A stretch of DNA of 55,499 nucleotides from Flavobacteriales bacterium UBA7612 (lineage in GTDB: Bacteria > Bacteroidota > Bacteroidia > Flavobacteriales > Weeksellaceae). Position 1 is the first letter of the stretch. Every line of letters begins with the position of its first letter. A program made the translations under genes and the position numbers. The notes below the pieces were generated by a model that did no database searches, was not told the origin of the DNA, and saw nothing but the letters and a program-made list of their open reading frames with translations. Location: assembly GCA_002484335.1 (NCBI GenBank), contig DLJQ01000014.1, forward strand, positions 41,803 to 97,301. Direction: 5' to 3'. Below, one piece after another: positions 42,445-52,445 of this stretch.

Positions 42445-43774
42445 TTAACCATTTTTTTATAGGTTTAACAATTGTATCAATATTCCCCGCTCCAACAGTT
42501 AATAAGACATCAAAATCTTGTTTCTTTATCTCATTTAAACTATTGTCTAATGAAGATACTAATTTTTCTTGTAAATCTACCTTTTCTAACAAGAAATTTG
42601 AAGTTATACCCTCGATTGGAAGCTCTCTAGCTGGATAAATATCTAAAAGTATTAAGCTATCTAATTTTGATAAACTTTTTGCAAAGTCATCTGCAAAATC
42701 TCTTGTTCTTGTAAACAAATGTGGTTGAAAAACTCCTAAAACTTTTTTACCTGGATATAATTCTCTAACTGAACGAATTGCAGCATCTAATTCTGTTGGA
42801 TGATGCGCATAATCATCAATATAAATTTTATCATTTATTTCAAAGCGATTAAATCTTCTTTTCACTCCAATAAAAGTAGATAAAGCTTCTCTTATTTTTT
42901 CATGAGGAACTCCCATATAATCAGCCACAGCTAATGCTCCAACTGCATTTTCCATATTATGATATCCTGGTAATAAAATACCTACATCTTTCAACGAACC
43001 ATTTGGCGTTTTTACATCAAAAACATAATGCCCTTCAATAATTCTTACATTATATGCGTTGTAATCGGCGTCTGCATCAACTCCATACGTGTAAGCATTA
43101 TTAAATTCTAAACCTTTTCTAACAAATAATTTTTCTTCAACAATTGCTCCGAATTCTTGAAAAGATTTTTTAACCTCATCTCTTTCACCATAAATATCTA
43201 AATGATCTGCATCATCAGATGTAATAATAGCTAATTTTGGAGATAATTTTAAAAAAGAACGGTCAAATTCATCAGCTTCAGCGACTGTATATTTTGAACC
43301 GTTAAGAATGATATTAGAATCATAATTTTCTGCTATTCCACCTAAAAAAGCAGTACACTCTACATTGGCTACTTTTAATATATGTCCCAAAATAGAAGAT
43401 GTTGTTGTTTTTCCATGTGTTCCAGCAACTCCAATATTGTATGTATGTCTAGTAATTTCACCTAAAACTTCAGAACGCTTCATTACTTTGAAATCATTTG
43501 TAAGAAAATAATTTAACTCTAAATGATCTTTTGGTACTGCTGGAGTATAAATTACCAGCGTATTTTCTTTTGTTATTCCATCAGGAATAAGATCAATATT
43601 ATCTTCAAAATGAATATTAATCCCTTCTAAAATTAATTGAGATGTAAGTTCTGTTTGTGTCTTGTCATAACCAACAACATTCTTACCTAGGGATAAAAAG
43701 AATCTTTCTAAAGCACTCATTCCGATTCCTCCAGCACCGATAAAATAATAATATGTTTTATCTAAAATATTCAT
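42434..43774 (-). CDS. murC: UDP-N-acetylmuramate--L-alanine ligase
   Basis: Cytoplasmic ATP-dependent ligase that adds L-Ala to UDP-MurNAc, the first amino acid of the peptidoglycan stem. It has 446 residues in three domains. GAGGIGMSALERFFLSLG is the UDP-binding glycine loop, VAGTHGKTTTSSILGHIL the P-loop, and YDDYAHHPTELDAAI (in the form DDYAHHPTE) the family ligand motif. Stop and start of murG and murC share a single base (43774), so they are coupled. Confidence 0.97.
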   Translation of the reverse strand: MNILDKTYYYFIGAGGIGMSALERFFLSLGKNVVGYDKTQTELTSQLILEGINIHFEDNIDLIPDGITKENTLVIYTPAVPKDHLELNYFLTNDFKVMKRSEVLGEITRHTYNIGVAGTHGKTTTSSILGHILKVANVECTAFLGGIAENYDSNIILNGSKYTVAEADEFDRSFLKLSPKLAIITSDDADHLDIYGERDEVKKSFQEFGAIVEEKLFVRKGLEFNNAYTYGVDADADYNAYNVRIIEGHYVFDVKTPNGSLKDVGILLPGYHNMENAVGALAVADYMGVPHEKIREALSTFIGVKRRFNRFEINDKIYIDDYAHHPTELDAAIRSVRELYPGKKVLGVFQPHLFTRTRDFADDFAKSLSKLDSLILLDIYPARELPIEGITSNFLLEKVDLQEKLVSSLDNSLNEIKKQDFDVLLTVGAGNIDTIVKPIKKWLSEA

Positions 43775-44880
43775 TATAATAAATTCAATAATATATCAAC
43801 AATCTCTTTAGTAGCATTAGGTTTTCCTAATAACTTTATATTATGAGATAATTTTTTCTTTAATTCTTCATTGTTCGCTAAGGCAATTACATCTTTTATT
43901 AAAACTTGTTTTGCTTCGCTATTTTTTATTAAAATTGCGGCTTCTTTATAAACTAAAGATTGAGCATTTTTTGTTTGATGATCCTCTGCAGCTGTTGGCA
44001 ATGGAATTAAAATTGTTGGTTTACCTACAATACATAATTCAGAAATAGCCATTGCACCAGCACGAGAAACAATAATATCCGATGCAGCATAAGCATCTTT
44101 CATATTATAAATAAATTCAGTTATATGAATTGTCGGATATTTATTTCCTACACTATTTATAATTTTTTGAAAATCTAATTTCCCTGTCTGCCAAATTAAT
44201 TGAACACCACTTGCAACTAACTCATCTAAATTTTCTAACCAAGCATCATTTATAGCTCTTGCTCCTTGTGATCCTCCAACAGATAAAATTGTTGGTTTAT
44301 TTGGATCTAATCCAAAAGCAGAAATAGCCTCAGACTTTGATTCTAAATTTTGAAAAATTTCACCTCTTATGGGATTTCCTGTATAATGTACTTTTTCTTG
44401 AGAAAACTGTGATATTCCCTCATAGGCTGTACATATAGCAGCAGCTTTATTTTTCAAAATTTTATTTGTAATTCCTGGAAAAGAATTTTGTTCTTGTAAT
44501 AAAATTGGAACATTATTATTTCCTGCAATCCACAACATTGGTCCACTAGCATAACCACCTGTACCAACAGCTAAATCTGGTTGAAATTCTTTATAAATTT
44601 CTTTAGCTAGATTTAGACTTTTTATTAATTTGAAAGGAAATTTAAAATTTGCTTTCATATTACTTCTATCAAATCCAGCAATTGGTAACCCTTTGATAGG
44701 ATAACCAACTTTAGGAACTTTTTCCATTTCCATTTTCCCTTCTGCTCCTACAAACAAAATTTGTGCATCTGGCAAACGTCTTTTAATTTCGTCTGCAATT
44801 GCAATGGCTGGATATATATGTCCACCTGTTCCTCCGCCACTAATTAAAACTTTAGGCGATGTCTTCGATGTATTCTTCAC
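43774..44880 (-). CDS. murG: UDP-GlcNAc lipid I transferase MurG
   Basis: Peripheral inner-membrane glycosyltransferase (GT28) that converts lipid I to lipid II. It has 368 residues, with ISGGGTGGHIYPAIAIA at the N-terminus, TGGYASGPMLW, LSVGGSQGARAIN, and the donor-site region SRAGAMAISELCIVGKPTILIPLPTAAEDHQTKNA. The first nine or so residues are Ser/Thr/Lys-rich and precede the conserved core. The gene overlaps the end of ftsW by 29 bases, an unusually long overlap in this operon. Confidence 0.97.
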   Translation of the reverse strand: MKNTSKTSPKVLISGGGTGGHIYPAIAIADEIKRRLPDAQILFVGAEGKMEMEKVPKVGYPIKGLPIAGFDRSNMKANFKFPFKLIKSLNLAKEIYKEFQPDLAVGTGGYASGPMLWIAGNNNVPILLQEQNSFPGITNKILKNKAAAICTAYEGISQFSQEKVHYTGNPIRGEIFQNLESKSEAISAFGLDPNKPTILSVGGSQGARAINDAWLENLDELVASGVQLIWQTGKLDFQKIINSVGNKYPTIHITEFIYNMKDAYAASDIIVSRAGAMAISELCIVGKPTILIPLPTAAEDHQTKNAQSLVYKEAAILIKNSEAKQVLIKDVIALANNEELKKKLSHNIKLLGKPNATKEIVDILLNLL

Positions 44881-46051
44881 TTAATAATTTTCTATCTTGT
44901 TCTAATTCTTCTTTCGATTTTATTTGTGTACTTACACTCAAAATAATTCCGAATGATATACATGTCATCCAAATAGATGTTCCTCCGTAACTAATCATAG
45001 GTAACGGTTGCCCAGTAACTGGTATTAAATTTACTGCAACAGCCATATTAACCATTGCTTGTATAATAATTGGTAAACCGACTGCAAATACCAATAATGT
45101 GCCAAAAATTGTATGAATTTTTGAAGCTATAATGCAAATTCTAATCAGAATAAGTAAAAATATACCTATCAACATTATTGCTCCTATTGCACCATATTCT
45201 TCTACAATAATTGCAAAGATAAAATCTGATGATGACTGAGGTAAAGTTTGTTTAAAAACACTTTTACCTGGTCCAGACATTTCATTTAATCCTCTTGCTA
45301 TTGCTGCTTTAGCATGCAACACTTGATAACTTTCTAAACCAGAATCATCATTAAATTTTTCTATCCTAGACATCCATGTATGAACACGAGAATTAGTAAC
45401 AATATCTGGTTTATTTAATGCTAACCAAACGAAACATCCAACTAATAATGTTCCAATTCCTGCTATTGTAAATAAATATTTAAGAGGAAATCCTCCTATA
45501 ATTAATAAAATACCACACATTAATGCTAACATAATTGCAGTAGAACCATTTGATGGTAAAATTAATCCTACAATCACTATAATAGGTAAAAACAAAGGAA
45601 TAGCTGTGCTTTTCCAAGTATATTCTTTATCTCTATTTTTTGTTAAGTAACGAGCTATATAAATAAGTAATGCTTGAGATGCTATCATAGAAGGCTGTAT
45701 CCCTATTCCTGTTCCTGGAATTGTTAACCATCTAGCCGCATTAGCACCTCCAATAGTTTGACCTTGTACTAAAGTAATCATCAAAACTCCTGAAAGTAAT
45801 ATAACAGCACTTAATGCTAGAAGTCCAAACCAACGATAATCAACTCTTTGTAATCCATATATAATAAATAAACCTACAATAAGAATTATTGCATGTTTAC
45901 CTAAATGTCCAAAAATAGTACCTGAACCTACTGTATACACCAAGTTCGAACTTGCTGAATAAACAGGTAAAAATGAAAATAATGCTAACAATAATATGAA
46001 AGCCCAAAGTGGTTTATCTCCTTTGAAATATTTTTCTACTATATTCGACAT
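44852..46051 (-). CDS. ftsW: SEDS peptidoglycan glycosyltransferase FtsW
   Basis: Septal peptidoglycan polymerase of the SEDS family, 399 residues with about ten membrane helices. Family marks are GGANAARWLTIPGTGIGIQPSMIASQALLIYIARYL, the periplasmic loop containing ESYQVLHAKAAIARGLNEMSGPGKSVFKQTLPQSSSDFIFAIIVEEYG, and GQPLPMISYGGTS near the C-terminus. It works with the FtsI transpeptidase encoded upstream. It lies between murD and murG, as usual. Confidence 0.96.
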   Translation of the reverse strand: MSNIVEKYFKGDKPLWAFILLLALFSFLPVYSASSNLVYTVGSGTIFGHLGKHAIILIVGLFIIYGLQRVDYRWFGLLALSAVILLSGVLMITLVQGQTIGGANAARWLTIPGTGIGIQPSMIASQALLIYIARYLTKNRDKEYTWKSTAIPLFLPIIVIVGLILPSNGSTAIMLALMCGILLIIGGFPLKYLFTIAGIGTLLVGCFVWLALNKPDIVTNSRVHTWMSRIEKFNDDSGLESYQVLHAKAAIARGLNEMSGPGKSVFKQTLPQSSSDFIFAIIVEEYGAIGAIMLIGIFLLILIRICIIASKIHTIFGTLLVFAVGLPIIIQAMVNMAVAVNLIPVTGQPLPMISYGGTSIWMTCISFGIILSVSTQIKSKEELEQDRKLLSEEYIEDIA

Positions 46052-46070
46052 TTTATTTTATTATTATAAA

Positions 46071-47405
46071 TTATAATTTTCTCACAGCATCTTTAAACTG
46101 ATCCCCTCTGTCTTCGTAACTTTTAAACAAATCAAAACTAGCACAAGCTGGTGATAATAAAACTATATCTCCTTTTGTTGCTAACTCATATGATTTATTT
46201 ACACAATCAATCATCGTATTTGTATCAATAATTGTGCTTACGTAAGGATTAAAAAAATCAATTAATTTAGAATTATCAGCTCCTAAGCAGACAATTGCTT
46301 TAACTTTTTCTTTTACAAAAGGAAGAATTTCATTGTAATCATTTCCTTTATCTTTTCCTCCTACAATCCAAACAACAGGTTTTTCCATACTTTCTAAAGC
46401 AAAATATGTCGCATTTACATTTGTTGCTTTAGAATCATTTATAAAGTCAATTCCTCTTATTGTAAGAACAGGCTCTAAACGATGCTCAACTGATTTGAAA
46501 TCAGATAAACTTTGTTTTAAGCTTTTGTTACTAATATTAATAACCTTTGCTGCAACTGCAGCAGCTAATGAATTAGAAATATTATGTTTTCCTATTAATC
46601 CTAATTCGTTTACAATCATTGTAAAATCACCATCCGAATCATTTACACGAAATAATTCATTATTAGCGTATGCCTCATTACTTGCATCCATCATTGTGAA
46701 CGGTTTTCGATGAGCATGAATAGTGATATCATCAATCATATCCATTGTTTTTGGATCATCTAGATTGTAGATAAAATAATCATTTTCATCTTGGTTTTCA
46801 GTAATTCTGAATTTAGATTTAGCATACAAATCAAATTGATATTCGTATTGATCTAAATGATCTGGTGTAATGTTTAAAAGAATAGCAATATATGGTTTAA
46901 AAGTTTTTTTGATATCATCTAACTGAAAACTACTAATTTCTAATACATAAAAATCATAATTATCTTCAGCTACAGATTTAGCAAAACTTTTTCCTATATT
47001 ACCACCTAATCCAACATTTAATCCAGCTTGCTTAAGGATATGAAATAATAAACTTGTTGTTGTTGTTTTTCCATTAGATCCTGTTATTGCAATAATCTTT
47101 GCTTCTGTATAACGTGAAGCAAATTCAATCTCAGAAATAATTGAAATCCCTTTTGATTCTAATTTCTGAATTAGAGCTGCTTTTTTTGGAATACCTGGAC
47201 TTTTCATTACTTCATCAGCATTCAGAATTAGTTCTTCTGTATGTTGACCTTCTTCATAATCAATCCCGTTTTCCTCTAAAAGTTTTTTATAATTATCTTT
47301 TATTAATCCCATATCAGAAAGAAAAACATCAAAGTTTTTTTTCTTTGCTAGGATAGCTGTTCCTACACCACTTTCACCTCCACCTAAAATGACTATTCTT
47401 TTCAT
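46071..47405 (-). CDS. murD: UDP-MurNAc-L-alanine--D-glutamate ligase
   Basis: Adds D-Glu to UDP-MurNAc-L-Ala in the cytoplasm. It has 444 residues, with the N-terminal GGGESGVGTAILAKKKNF, the P-loop ITGSNGKTTTTSLLFHILKQAG, LNITPDHLDQYEYQFDLYAKSKFRI, the HRLE motif (VEHRLEPV), NDSKATNVNATYFALES and SPACASFDLFKSYEDRGDQFKDAV at the C-terminus. All are MurD signatures. It follows mraY after one base. Confidence 0.97.
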   Translation of the reverse strand: MKRIVILGGGESGVGTAILAKKKNFDVFLSDMGLIKDNYKKLLEENGIDYEEGQHTEELILNADEVMKSPGIPKKAALIQKLESKGISIISEIEFASRYTEAKIIAITGSNGKTTTTSLLFHILKQAGLNVGLGGNIGKSFAKSVAEDNYDFYVLEISSFQLDDIKKTFKPYIAILLNITPDHLDQYEYQFDLYAKSKFRITENQDENDYFIYNLDDPKTMDMIDDITIHAHRKPFTMMDASNEAYANNELFRVNDSDGDFTMIVNELGLIGKHNISNSLAAAVAAKVINISNKSLKQSLSDFKSVEHRLEPVLTIRGIDFINDSKATNVNATYFALESMEKPVVWIVGGKDKGNDYNEILPFVKEKVKAIVCLGADNSKLIDFFNPYVSTIIDTNTMIDCVNKSYELATKGDIVLLSPACASFDLFKSYEDRGDQFKDAVRKL

Positions 47406-47406
47406 T

Positions 47407-48648
47407 TTATCTAATTTTTAAAGTAATAATTGTTATTACTGCTAAAATAATTCCGATGATAATTGCTCTTACCACAATTTTACTTTCATGATAACCAAGC
47501 TTTTGATAGTGATGATGTAATGGAGACATTAAGAAAATCCTTCTTCCTTCTCCATATTTTTTCTTTGTATACTTAAAATAAGAAACTTGTAACATTACTG
47601 ATAAACTCTCTGCAAAGAAAATTCCACAAAGAATTGGTAACAATAATTCTTTTCTTACAATTATTGCTAAAACAGCGATTAAACCTCCTATTGTCAAACT
47701 ACCTGTATCTCCCATAAAAACTTGGGCAGGATATGTATTATACCAGATAAATCCTATTAATCCTCCAAGAAAAGCTCCACAAAAAATTAGAACCTCTTCT
47801 GATCTTGGAATAAACATTATATTTAAATAATCTGCAAACATTATATTACCAGAAACAAAAACAAAAACAGCAATTGCAGCCATAATTACAGCAGAACTAC
47901 CAGCTGCTAAACCATCAATTCCATCTGTTAAGTTTGCTCCATTTGATACAGCAGTTGTAATAAAAATTACTGCAAAAATAAAAACAACAGCAACAGCCCA
48001 TGTAGGTCTATTTTGTGCATCTATCCAAAATAAAATATCTGAATAGTTAAATTCATTACCTTTTACAAATGGCATTGTTGTATCTAATGTCTTTTCTTCT
48101 GATCCAAACTTCGCAGGACGATATTCTGTTGCTTCTTTTGTTAATGAAGTACTTTTAACTTTTGCATCTTGATGTTTTACAGTAACTGTAGGACTAAAGT
48201 ATAACATAGAACCTACTACAATTCCTAGTCCTATTTGACCTAATACTTTAAATTTACCTTTAAGACCTTCTTTATTTTTTTTAAAAACTTTAATATAATC
48301 ATCTAAAAAACCTATAGCTCCTAGCCAAATTGTAGAAATTAATAAAATAATTATATAAATATTATCTAAACGAGCAAAAAGTAATGTTGGGATAAGTGTT
48401 GCTATAATTATAATTATACCACCCATTGTTGGAGTTCCTGCTTTTTCTTTTTGTCCTTTTAATCCTAAATCACGAACAATCTCCCCCATTTGCTTATTTC
48501 GTAGAAAATTGATTATTTTTCTACCAAAAAACAAACTAATAAACATAGCTAATAGAATTGCCATTCCAGAACGAAATGATGTATATTGGAACATTCGAGC
48601 TCCTGGAATATGTAATTTTTCTAAATAATCAAATAAATAGTATAGCAT
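47407..48648 (-). CDS. mraY: Phospho-MurNAc-pentapeptide transferase MraY
   Basis: Integral membrane enzyme that makes lipid I from UDP-MurNAc-pentapeptide and undecaprenyl phosphate. It has 413 residues, about 50 longer than E. coli MraY (360). TPTMGGIIII, GFLDDYIKVFKKNKEGL, SNGANLTDGIDGLAAG, FMGDTGSLTIGG and PLHHHYQKLG are the catalytic-site motifs. The extra length is mostly an inserted polar loop (about residues 160-205: the VTVKHQDAKV to KGNEFNY segment) between helices. It lies three bases after murE. Confidence 0.97.
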   Translation of the reverse strand: MLYYLFDYLEKLHIPGARMFQYTSFRSGMAILLAMFISLFFGRKIINFLRNKQMGEIVRDLGLKGQKEKAGTPTMGGIIIIIATLIPTLLFARLDNIYIIILLISTIWLGAIGFLDDYIKVFKKNKEGLKGKFKVLGQIGLGIVVGSMLYFSPTVTVKHQDAKVKSTSLTKEATEYRPAKFGSEEKTLDTTMPFVKGNEFNYSDILFWIDAQNRPTWAVAVVFIFAVIFITTAVSNGANLTDGIDGLAAGSSAVIMAAIAVFVFVSGNIMFADYLNIMFIPRSEEVLIFCGAFLGGLIGFIWYNTYPAQVFMGDTGSLTIGGLIAVLAIIVRKELLLPILCGIFFAESLSVMLQVSYFKYTKKKYGEGRRIFLMSPLHHHYQKLGYHESKIVVRAIIIGIILAVITIITLKIR

Positions 48649-48651
48649 AGA

Positions 48652-50115
48652 TTATTTGTTTAATATTTTACTTAATTCTGTTGCAGTTTCTACATCAGAA
48701 AAATGATTTTTAACTCCTTTAATATCTTGATATGTCTCATGCCCTTTCCCGGCAATTAAGATAATATCTTTTGGTTCGGCCATTTTTAAAGCTGTTTTTA
48801 TAGCTTCTTTACGATCAGTAATTTTTAGTGTACGATTATAAAATTGAGGTTTAACACCAACCTCCATCTCTTTTAAAATTTCTTCAGGATCTTCAGTTCT
48901 AGGATTATCTGATGTAAAAATTGCTAAATTCGATTTTTCGCTTGCTATATCAGCCATTTCTGGTCGTTTAGTTCTATCTCTATCACCACCACAGCCAACA
49001 ACAGTTATTAATTTTTCATTTTTAGTTCTTATTCCTTCAATCGTTTTTAATACATTTTCTAACGCATCTGGTGTATGTGCATAATCAACTATAACAATTA
49101 TACCTGAATTAGTTTGAAAAGTTTGAAAACGTCCATCAACATTTCCTAAAGTACTAAGAGCTGTTAAAACTTCTAACTCATCTTGACCTAAAATTGAAGC
49201 AATTCCAAAAACTAATAATAAATTATATGCATTGAATTCTCCTATCAAAGAAGTCCAAAATTCTTTATTATTAAATTGTAATTGCATTCCATCAAATCGA
49301 TGTTCTAAAATTTTTGCTTTAAAATCTGCATCTGTTTTTAACGCATACATTTTTTTAGAAGCGATTGTATTTTGAAGCATTACACTTCCATTTTTATCAT
49401 CCGCATTAGATATAGCAGTTGATGTTTTTGGTAAATCATCAAAAAATTTCTTTTTTGCTGCAATATAATTTGAAAATGTTTTGTGATAGTCTAAGTGATC
49501 ATGTGTAATATTTGTAAATCCAGCAACTTCGAAATGTAAACCAGCTATACGATTTTGATGTATACCATGAGATGAAACTTCCATAAAAGCATACTCACAA
49601 CCTCTATCTACAGCCTCTCTAAACATTTTATTAAGTGTTAAAATATCTGGAGTTGTATGTGTTGATGGAATTTCTTCTCCATCAATAATTATTTTTATTG
49701 TAGAAACTAAAGCACAAGCATAACCTAATTTTGTAAATAACTCATACAACAATGTTGTTGTAGTTGTTTTTCCATTTGTACCTGTAACTCCAACTAATTT
49801 TAAATCTTTCGTAGGATTACCATAGAAATTTGATGCCAAAATACCTAATGCAATTGTAGAATTTTCTACTTTAACATAAGTTATTTCATTATTCAATTCT
49901 TGGGGTAATTGCTCACAAATAATAACTTTAGCACCTAAAGTTATTGCCTTATTTATAAACTGATGTCCATCTATTGTAGCACCATTAACTGCTACAAAAA
50001 CATTATCATTTTGTACTTTTCTTGAATCAAATTGAATTTCATTAACAGTTAATTTTGTACTATTAATAACTTTTACGATGGGAACCTTATATAATAAATC
50101 TACTAAATCTCTCAT
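48652..50115 (-). CDS. murE: UDP-MurNAc-L-Ala-D-Glu--diamino-acid ligase
   Basis: Adds the third residue (meso-diaminopimelate in most Gram-negatives) to the stem peptide. It has 487 residues. GVTGTNGKTTTTTLLYELF is the P-loop; EVSSHGIHQNRIAGLHFEVAGFTNITHDHLDYHKT, VDYAHTPDALENVL and TSDNPRTEDPEEIL are MurE motifs; DNPR is the selectivity motif for diaminopimelate. It overlaps ftsI by four bases. Confidence 0.97.
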   Translation of the reverse strand: MRDLVDLLYKVPIVKVINSTKLTVNEIQFDSRKVQNDNVFVAVNGATIDGHQFINKAITLGAKVIICEQLPQELNNEITYVKVENSTIALGILASNFYGNPTKDLKLVGVTGTNGKTTTTTLLYELFTKLGYACALVSTIKIIIDGEEIPSTHTTPDILTLNKMFREAVDRGCEYAFMEVSSHGIHQNRIAGLHFEVAGFTNITHDHLDYHKTFSNYIAAKKKFFDDLPKTSTAISNADDKNGSVMLQNTIASKKMYALKTDADFKAKILEHRFDGMQLQFNNKEFWTSLIGEFNAYNLLLVFGIASILGQDELEVLTALSTLGNVDGRFQTFQTNSGIIVIVDYAHTPDALENVLKTIEGIRTKNEKLITVVGCGGDRDRTKRPEMADIASEKSNLAIFTSDNPRTEDPEEILKEMEVGVKPQFYNRTLKITDRKEAIKTALKMAEPKDIILIAGKGHETYQDIKGVKNHFSDVETATELSKILNK

Positions 50116-52094
50116 CCTTCCAACGTTAAATAAATCGTTTCACCTTTCTTAAATTTTGTTCCCATAGGAATAGATTGTTTTATAACCCTTCCTACACCAG
50201 TATATTGTACATCTAATCCTAAATTCTCTAATACCTGAACAGCTTCTGATCCAACATGACCTGTAACATTTGGTATTATATTTTTAGATTGATTCACATT
50301 TATTATATCTTCTTTCTTAAATTCTTTTAATGTATTTTTTTTAACTAAATTATTAGGTAAAGGAATTGGGGTTTTAGAATAAACCCAATCAGCTATTTTT
50401 TTGAATACAGGAGCAGTAACACTACCACCATAAAAGCCTTTTGCTGTATTAGGTTTATGAACTACAACAATACAAGAATACTTAGGGTTTTCTGCAGGAA
50501 AATACCCAGCAAAAGAAGCTCTATATTGCATTCCTTTACCATCTTTTTTCCAGTAATCTACACGAGCAGTACCTGTTTTCCCTGCAATATCATAATTACT
50601 ATTACTTATAATTCGCCCAGTACCTTGTTCTACTGCACCACGCAACATCTCTTGCATTTGTTTTATATTCTCTAAAGATGTTAATTTTTCGACTAAAACA
50701 ACAGGTTCAAAGTTTTTATCTGGCTCACCTTTTTTAGTTATTTTATCCATAAACAAAGGCTTTAACATTTTACCATTATTAGCAATTGCATTATAAAATG
50801 TAACCATTTGAATTGGTGTAACTCTTAATCCATAACCATATCCCATAACAGGTAGAGTTATATTACTCCATACTTTATCTCCTGGACGATGCATTATTGG
50901 AGCACCTTCTCCTAAGATATCAATTCCTAATGGAGAAGTCATATGCCAAGCATCTAACTTTTTGAAAAATGCCTTTGGATTCTCTCCATAATATTTATTG
51001 ATAATTTTTGCAGTACCAATATTTGATGATTTTTTTATAACCCCATCAACAGTTAAAGTTCCATAACCATGAGTATCATTAATTGTTCTACCGTAAAATT
51101 TGTAACTTCCATTACCTGTTTCTACGGTTGTATTCTTATCTATAAATCCATCATCCATAGTAGCTAATAAAGACACTGCTTTGAATGTTGACCCTGGTTC
51201 AGCAGCCTCCCCTACAGCATAATTATAATCATCTATATAAGTACCATCTTTTTTTCTAGCTAAATTTACTATTGCACGTATTTTCCCAGTTTTTACTTCC
51301 ATTACAACTACAGAACCATGTTGAGCTTCAAATTCCGAAAGTTGTTTATATAAAGCATCATAAGCAACCATCTGCAAATCTGCATCTATTGTTGTGTAAA
51401 CTGAAGAACCTGCCTGAGGTTCTTGTTCCCAACTCTTCATTGGTTTCCATTTACCTCTACCCATAAATTGTTCCCAACGACGACCTTCTATTCCACTCAA
51501 CAAATCAGAATAAGCCCCTTCTAATCCTACTTTACCTCTTCTGTCATCATAACCAATTGTACGAACACCTATATCTTCTACAATTAATTCTCTTTTAGAT
51601 TCTGTTTCATGTATAAAACCTCCTCTATTTTGACCTTTATTAAAAATTGGAAATTTCTTTAAACGCTGGTAACCTTCATAATCAAGATCCTTAACCAACA
51701 TCATGTAGCGATTTTTCTTTTTTCGCTCTGTAGAGAACTTTTTATAAAAATATGAAGATGGTTTAGAAAACATATTTGATAGAGAATCTGCTAAACCATG
51801 AATTTCTTTATCAAATAAGTCATCTTTAATAACTGAAAGATCTACATATACATTATGTTTTGTTACGGTAGTAGCCATCAAAGCTCCATTAGAAGCATAT
51901 AAATTACCTCTTTCAGCAGGAACTGTATCTAATCTAAAATTATTTTTCTCAGCAAACCTTTCTAAATCAACTCCTTCTATAATATTTATACGAAACATAC
52001 AAACAATAATAAAGACAGCCCAAACTGCAAGCAATCCGGCAAATACCCATCCTTTTATAACAATATTATTTTTATTTTTCGTTGATGCTATCAT
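50112..52094 (-). CDS. ftsI: Septal class B penicillin-binding protein FtsI/PBP3 with PASTA domain
   Basis: Septal transpeptidase that cross-links peptidoglycan with FtsW. It has 660 residues: one membrane helix (about 14-34), a dimerisation domain with VPAERGNLYA, and a transpeptidase domain with Ser302-Thr-Phe-Lys305 (AEPGSTFKAVS), SSN (KKSSNIGTAKI) and KTGTA. A C-terminal PASTA domain (about 603-659, IIPNVTGHVGSEAVQVLENLGL ...) is present, as in many Bacteroidota and Gram-positive PBPs but not E. coli FtsI. It overlaps the ftsL-like gene by 23 bases and murE by four. Confidence 0.96.
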   Translation of the reverse strand: MIASTKNKNNIVIKGWVFAGLLAVWAVFIIVCMFRINIIEGVDLERFAEKNNFRLDTVPAERGNLYASNGALMATTVTKHNVYVDLSVIKDDLFDKEIHGLADSLSNMFSKPSSYFYKKFSTERKKKNRYMMLVKDLDYEGYQRLKKFPIFNKGQNRGGFIHETESKRELIVEDIGVRTIGYDDRRGKVGLEGAYSDLLSGIEGRRWEQFMGRGKWKPMKSWEQEPQAGSSVYTTIDADLQMVAYDALYKQLSEFEAQHGSVVVMEVKTGKIRAIVNLARKKDGTYIDDYNYAVGEAAEPGSTFKAVSLLATMDDGFIDKNTTVETGNGSYKFYGRTINDTHGYGTLTVDGVIKKSSNIGTAKIINKYYGENPKAFFKKLDAWHMTSPLGIDILGEGAPIMHRPGDKVWSNITLPVMGYGYGLRVTPIQMVTFYNAIANNGKMLKPLFMDKITKKGEPDKNFEPVVLVEKLTSLENIKQMQEMLRGAVEQGTGRIISNSNYDIAGKTGTARVDYWKKDGKGMQYRASFAGYFPAENPKYSCIVVVHKPNTAKGFYGGSVTAPVFKKIADWVYSKTPIPLPNNLVKKNTLKEFKKEDIINVNQSKNIIPNVTGHVGSEAVQVLENLGLDVQYTGVGRVIKQSIPMGTKFKKGETIYLTLEG

Positions 52095-52431
52095 ATACTT
52101 TATCTACTATATAATATGGTTGTTTATCTGGTATTTTTAATCCATAAACAGCTGTACGTTGTAATATTTGCGTTTCTAATTGTAATCGCATTAAATCACG
52201 ATGTTTATCTGTATATTGAGATTTTAAATCTTCTACTTTATCTTGCAATTCTGCTATACGAACAACTTTACGATCTATTAAATGAGAACTTGAAATACTT
52301 AAAAAAGCCAAACCTACTAAAAACAACATAAACTTCCAGTTTTGTTCTGAACCTGTTTTAATTAAAAACTCTCCTCTTAACAAGCCTGTAAAAGTCTTTT
52401 TTTCTGGTAATATTTTTTTCTTTTTAGCCAT
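52072..52431 (-). CDS. ftsL: FtsL-like cell division protein
   Basis: A 119-residue bitopic protein with a basic cytoplasmic start, a single membrane helix (about residues 33-50), and a leucine-zipper-like coiled coil (VVRIAELQDKVEDLKSQYTDKHRDLMRLQLETQI). Size, topology and its place between rsmH and ftsI identify it as the FtsL equivalent that bridges to FtsW/FtsI; sequence conservation in this family is low. Downstream it overlaps ftsI. Confidence 0.88.
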   Translation of the reverse strand: MAKKKKILPEKKTFTGLLRGEFLIKTGSEQNWKFMLFLVGLAFLSISSSHLIDRKVVRIAELQDKVEDLKSQYTDKHRDLMRLQLETQILQRTAVYGLKIPDKQPYYIVDKVYDSINEK

Positions 52432-52445
52432 GATTAATTCAAATT

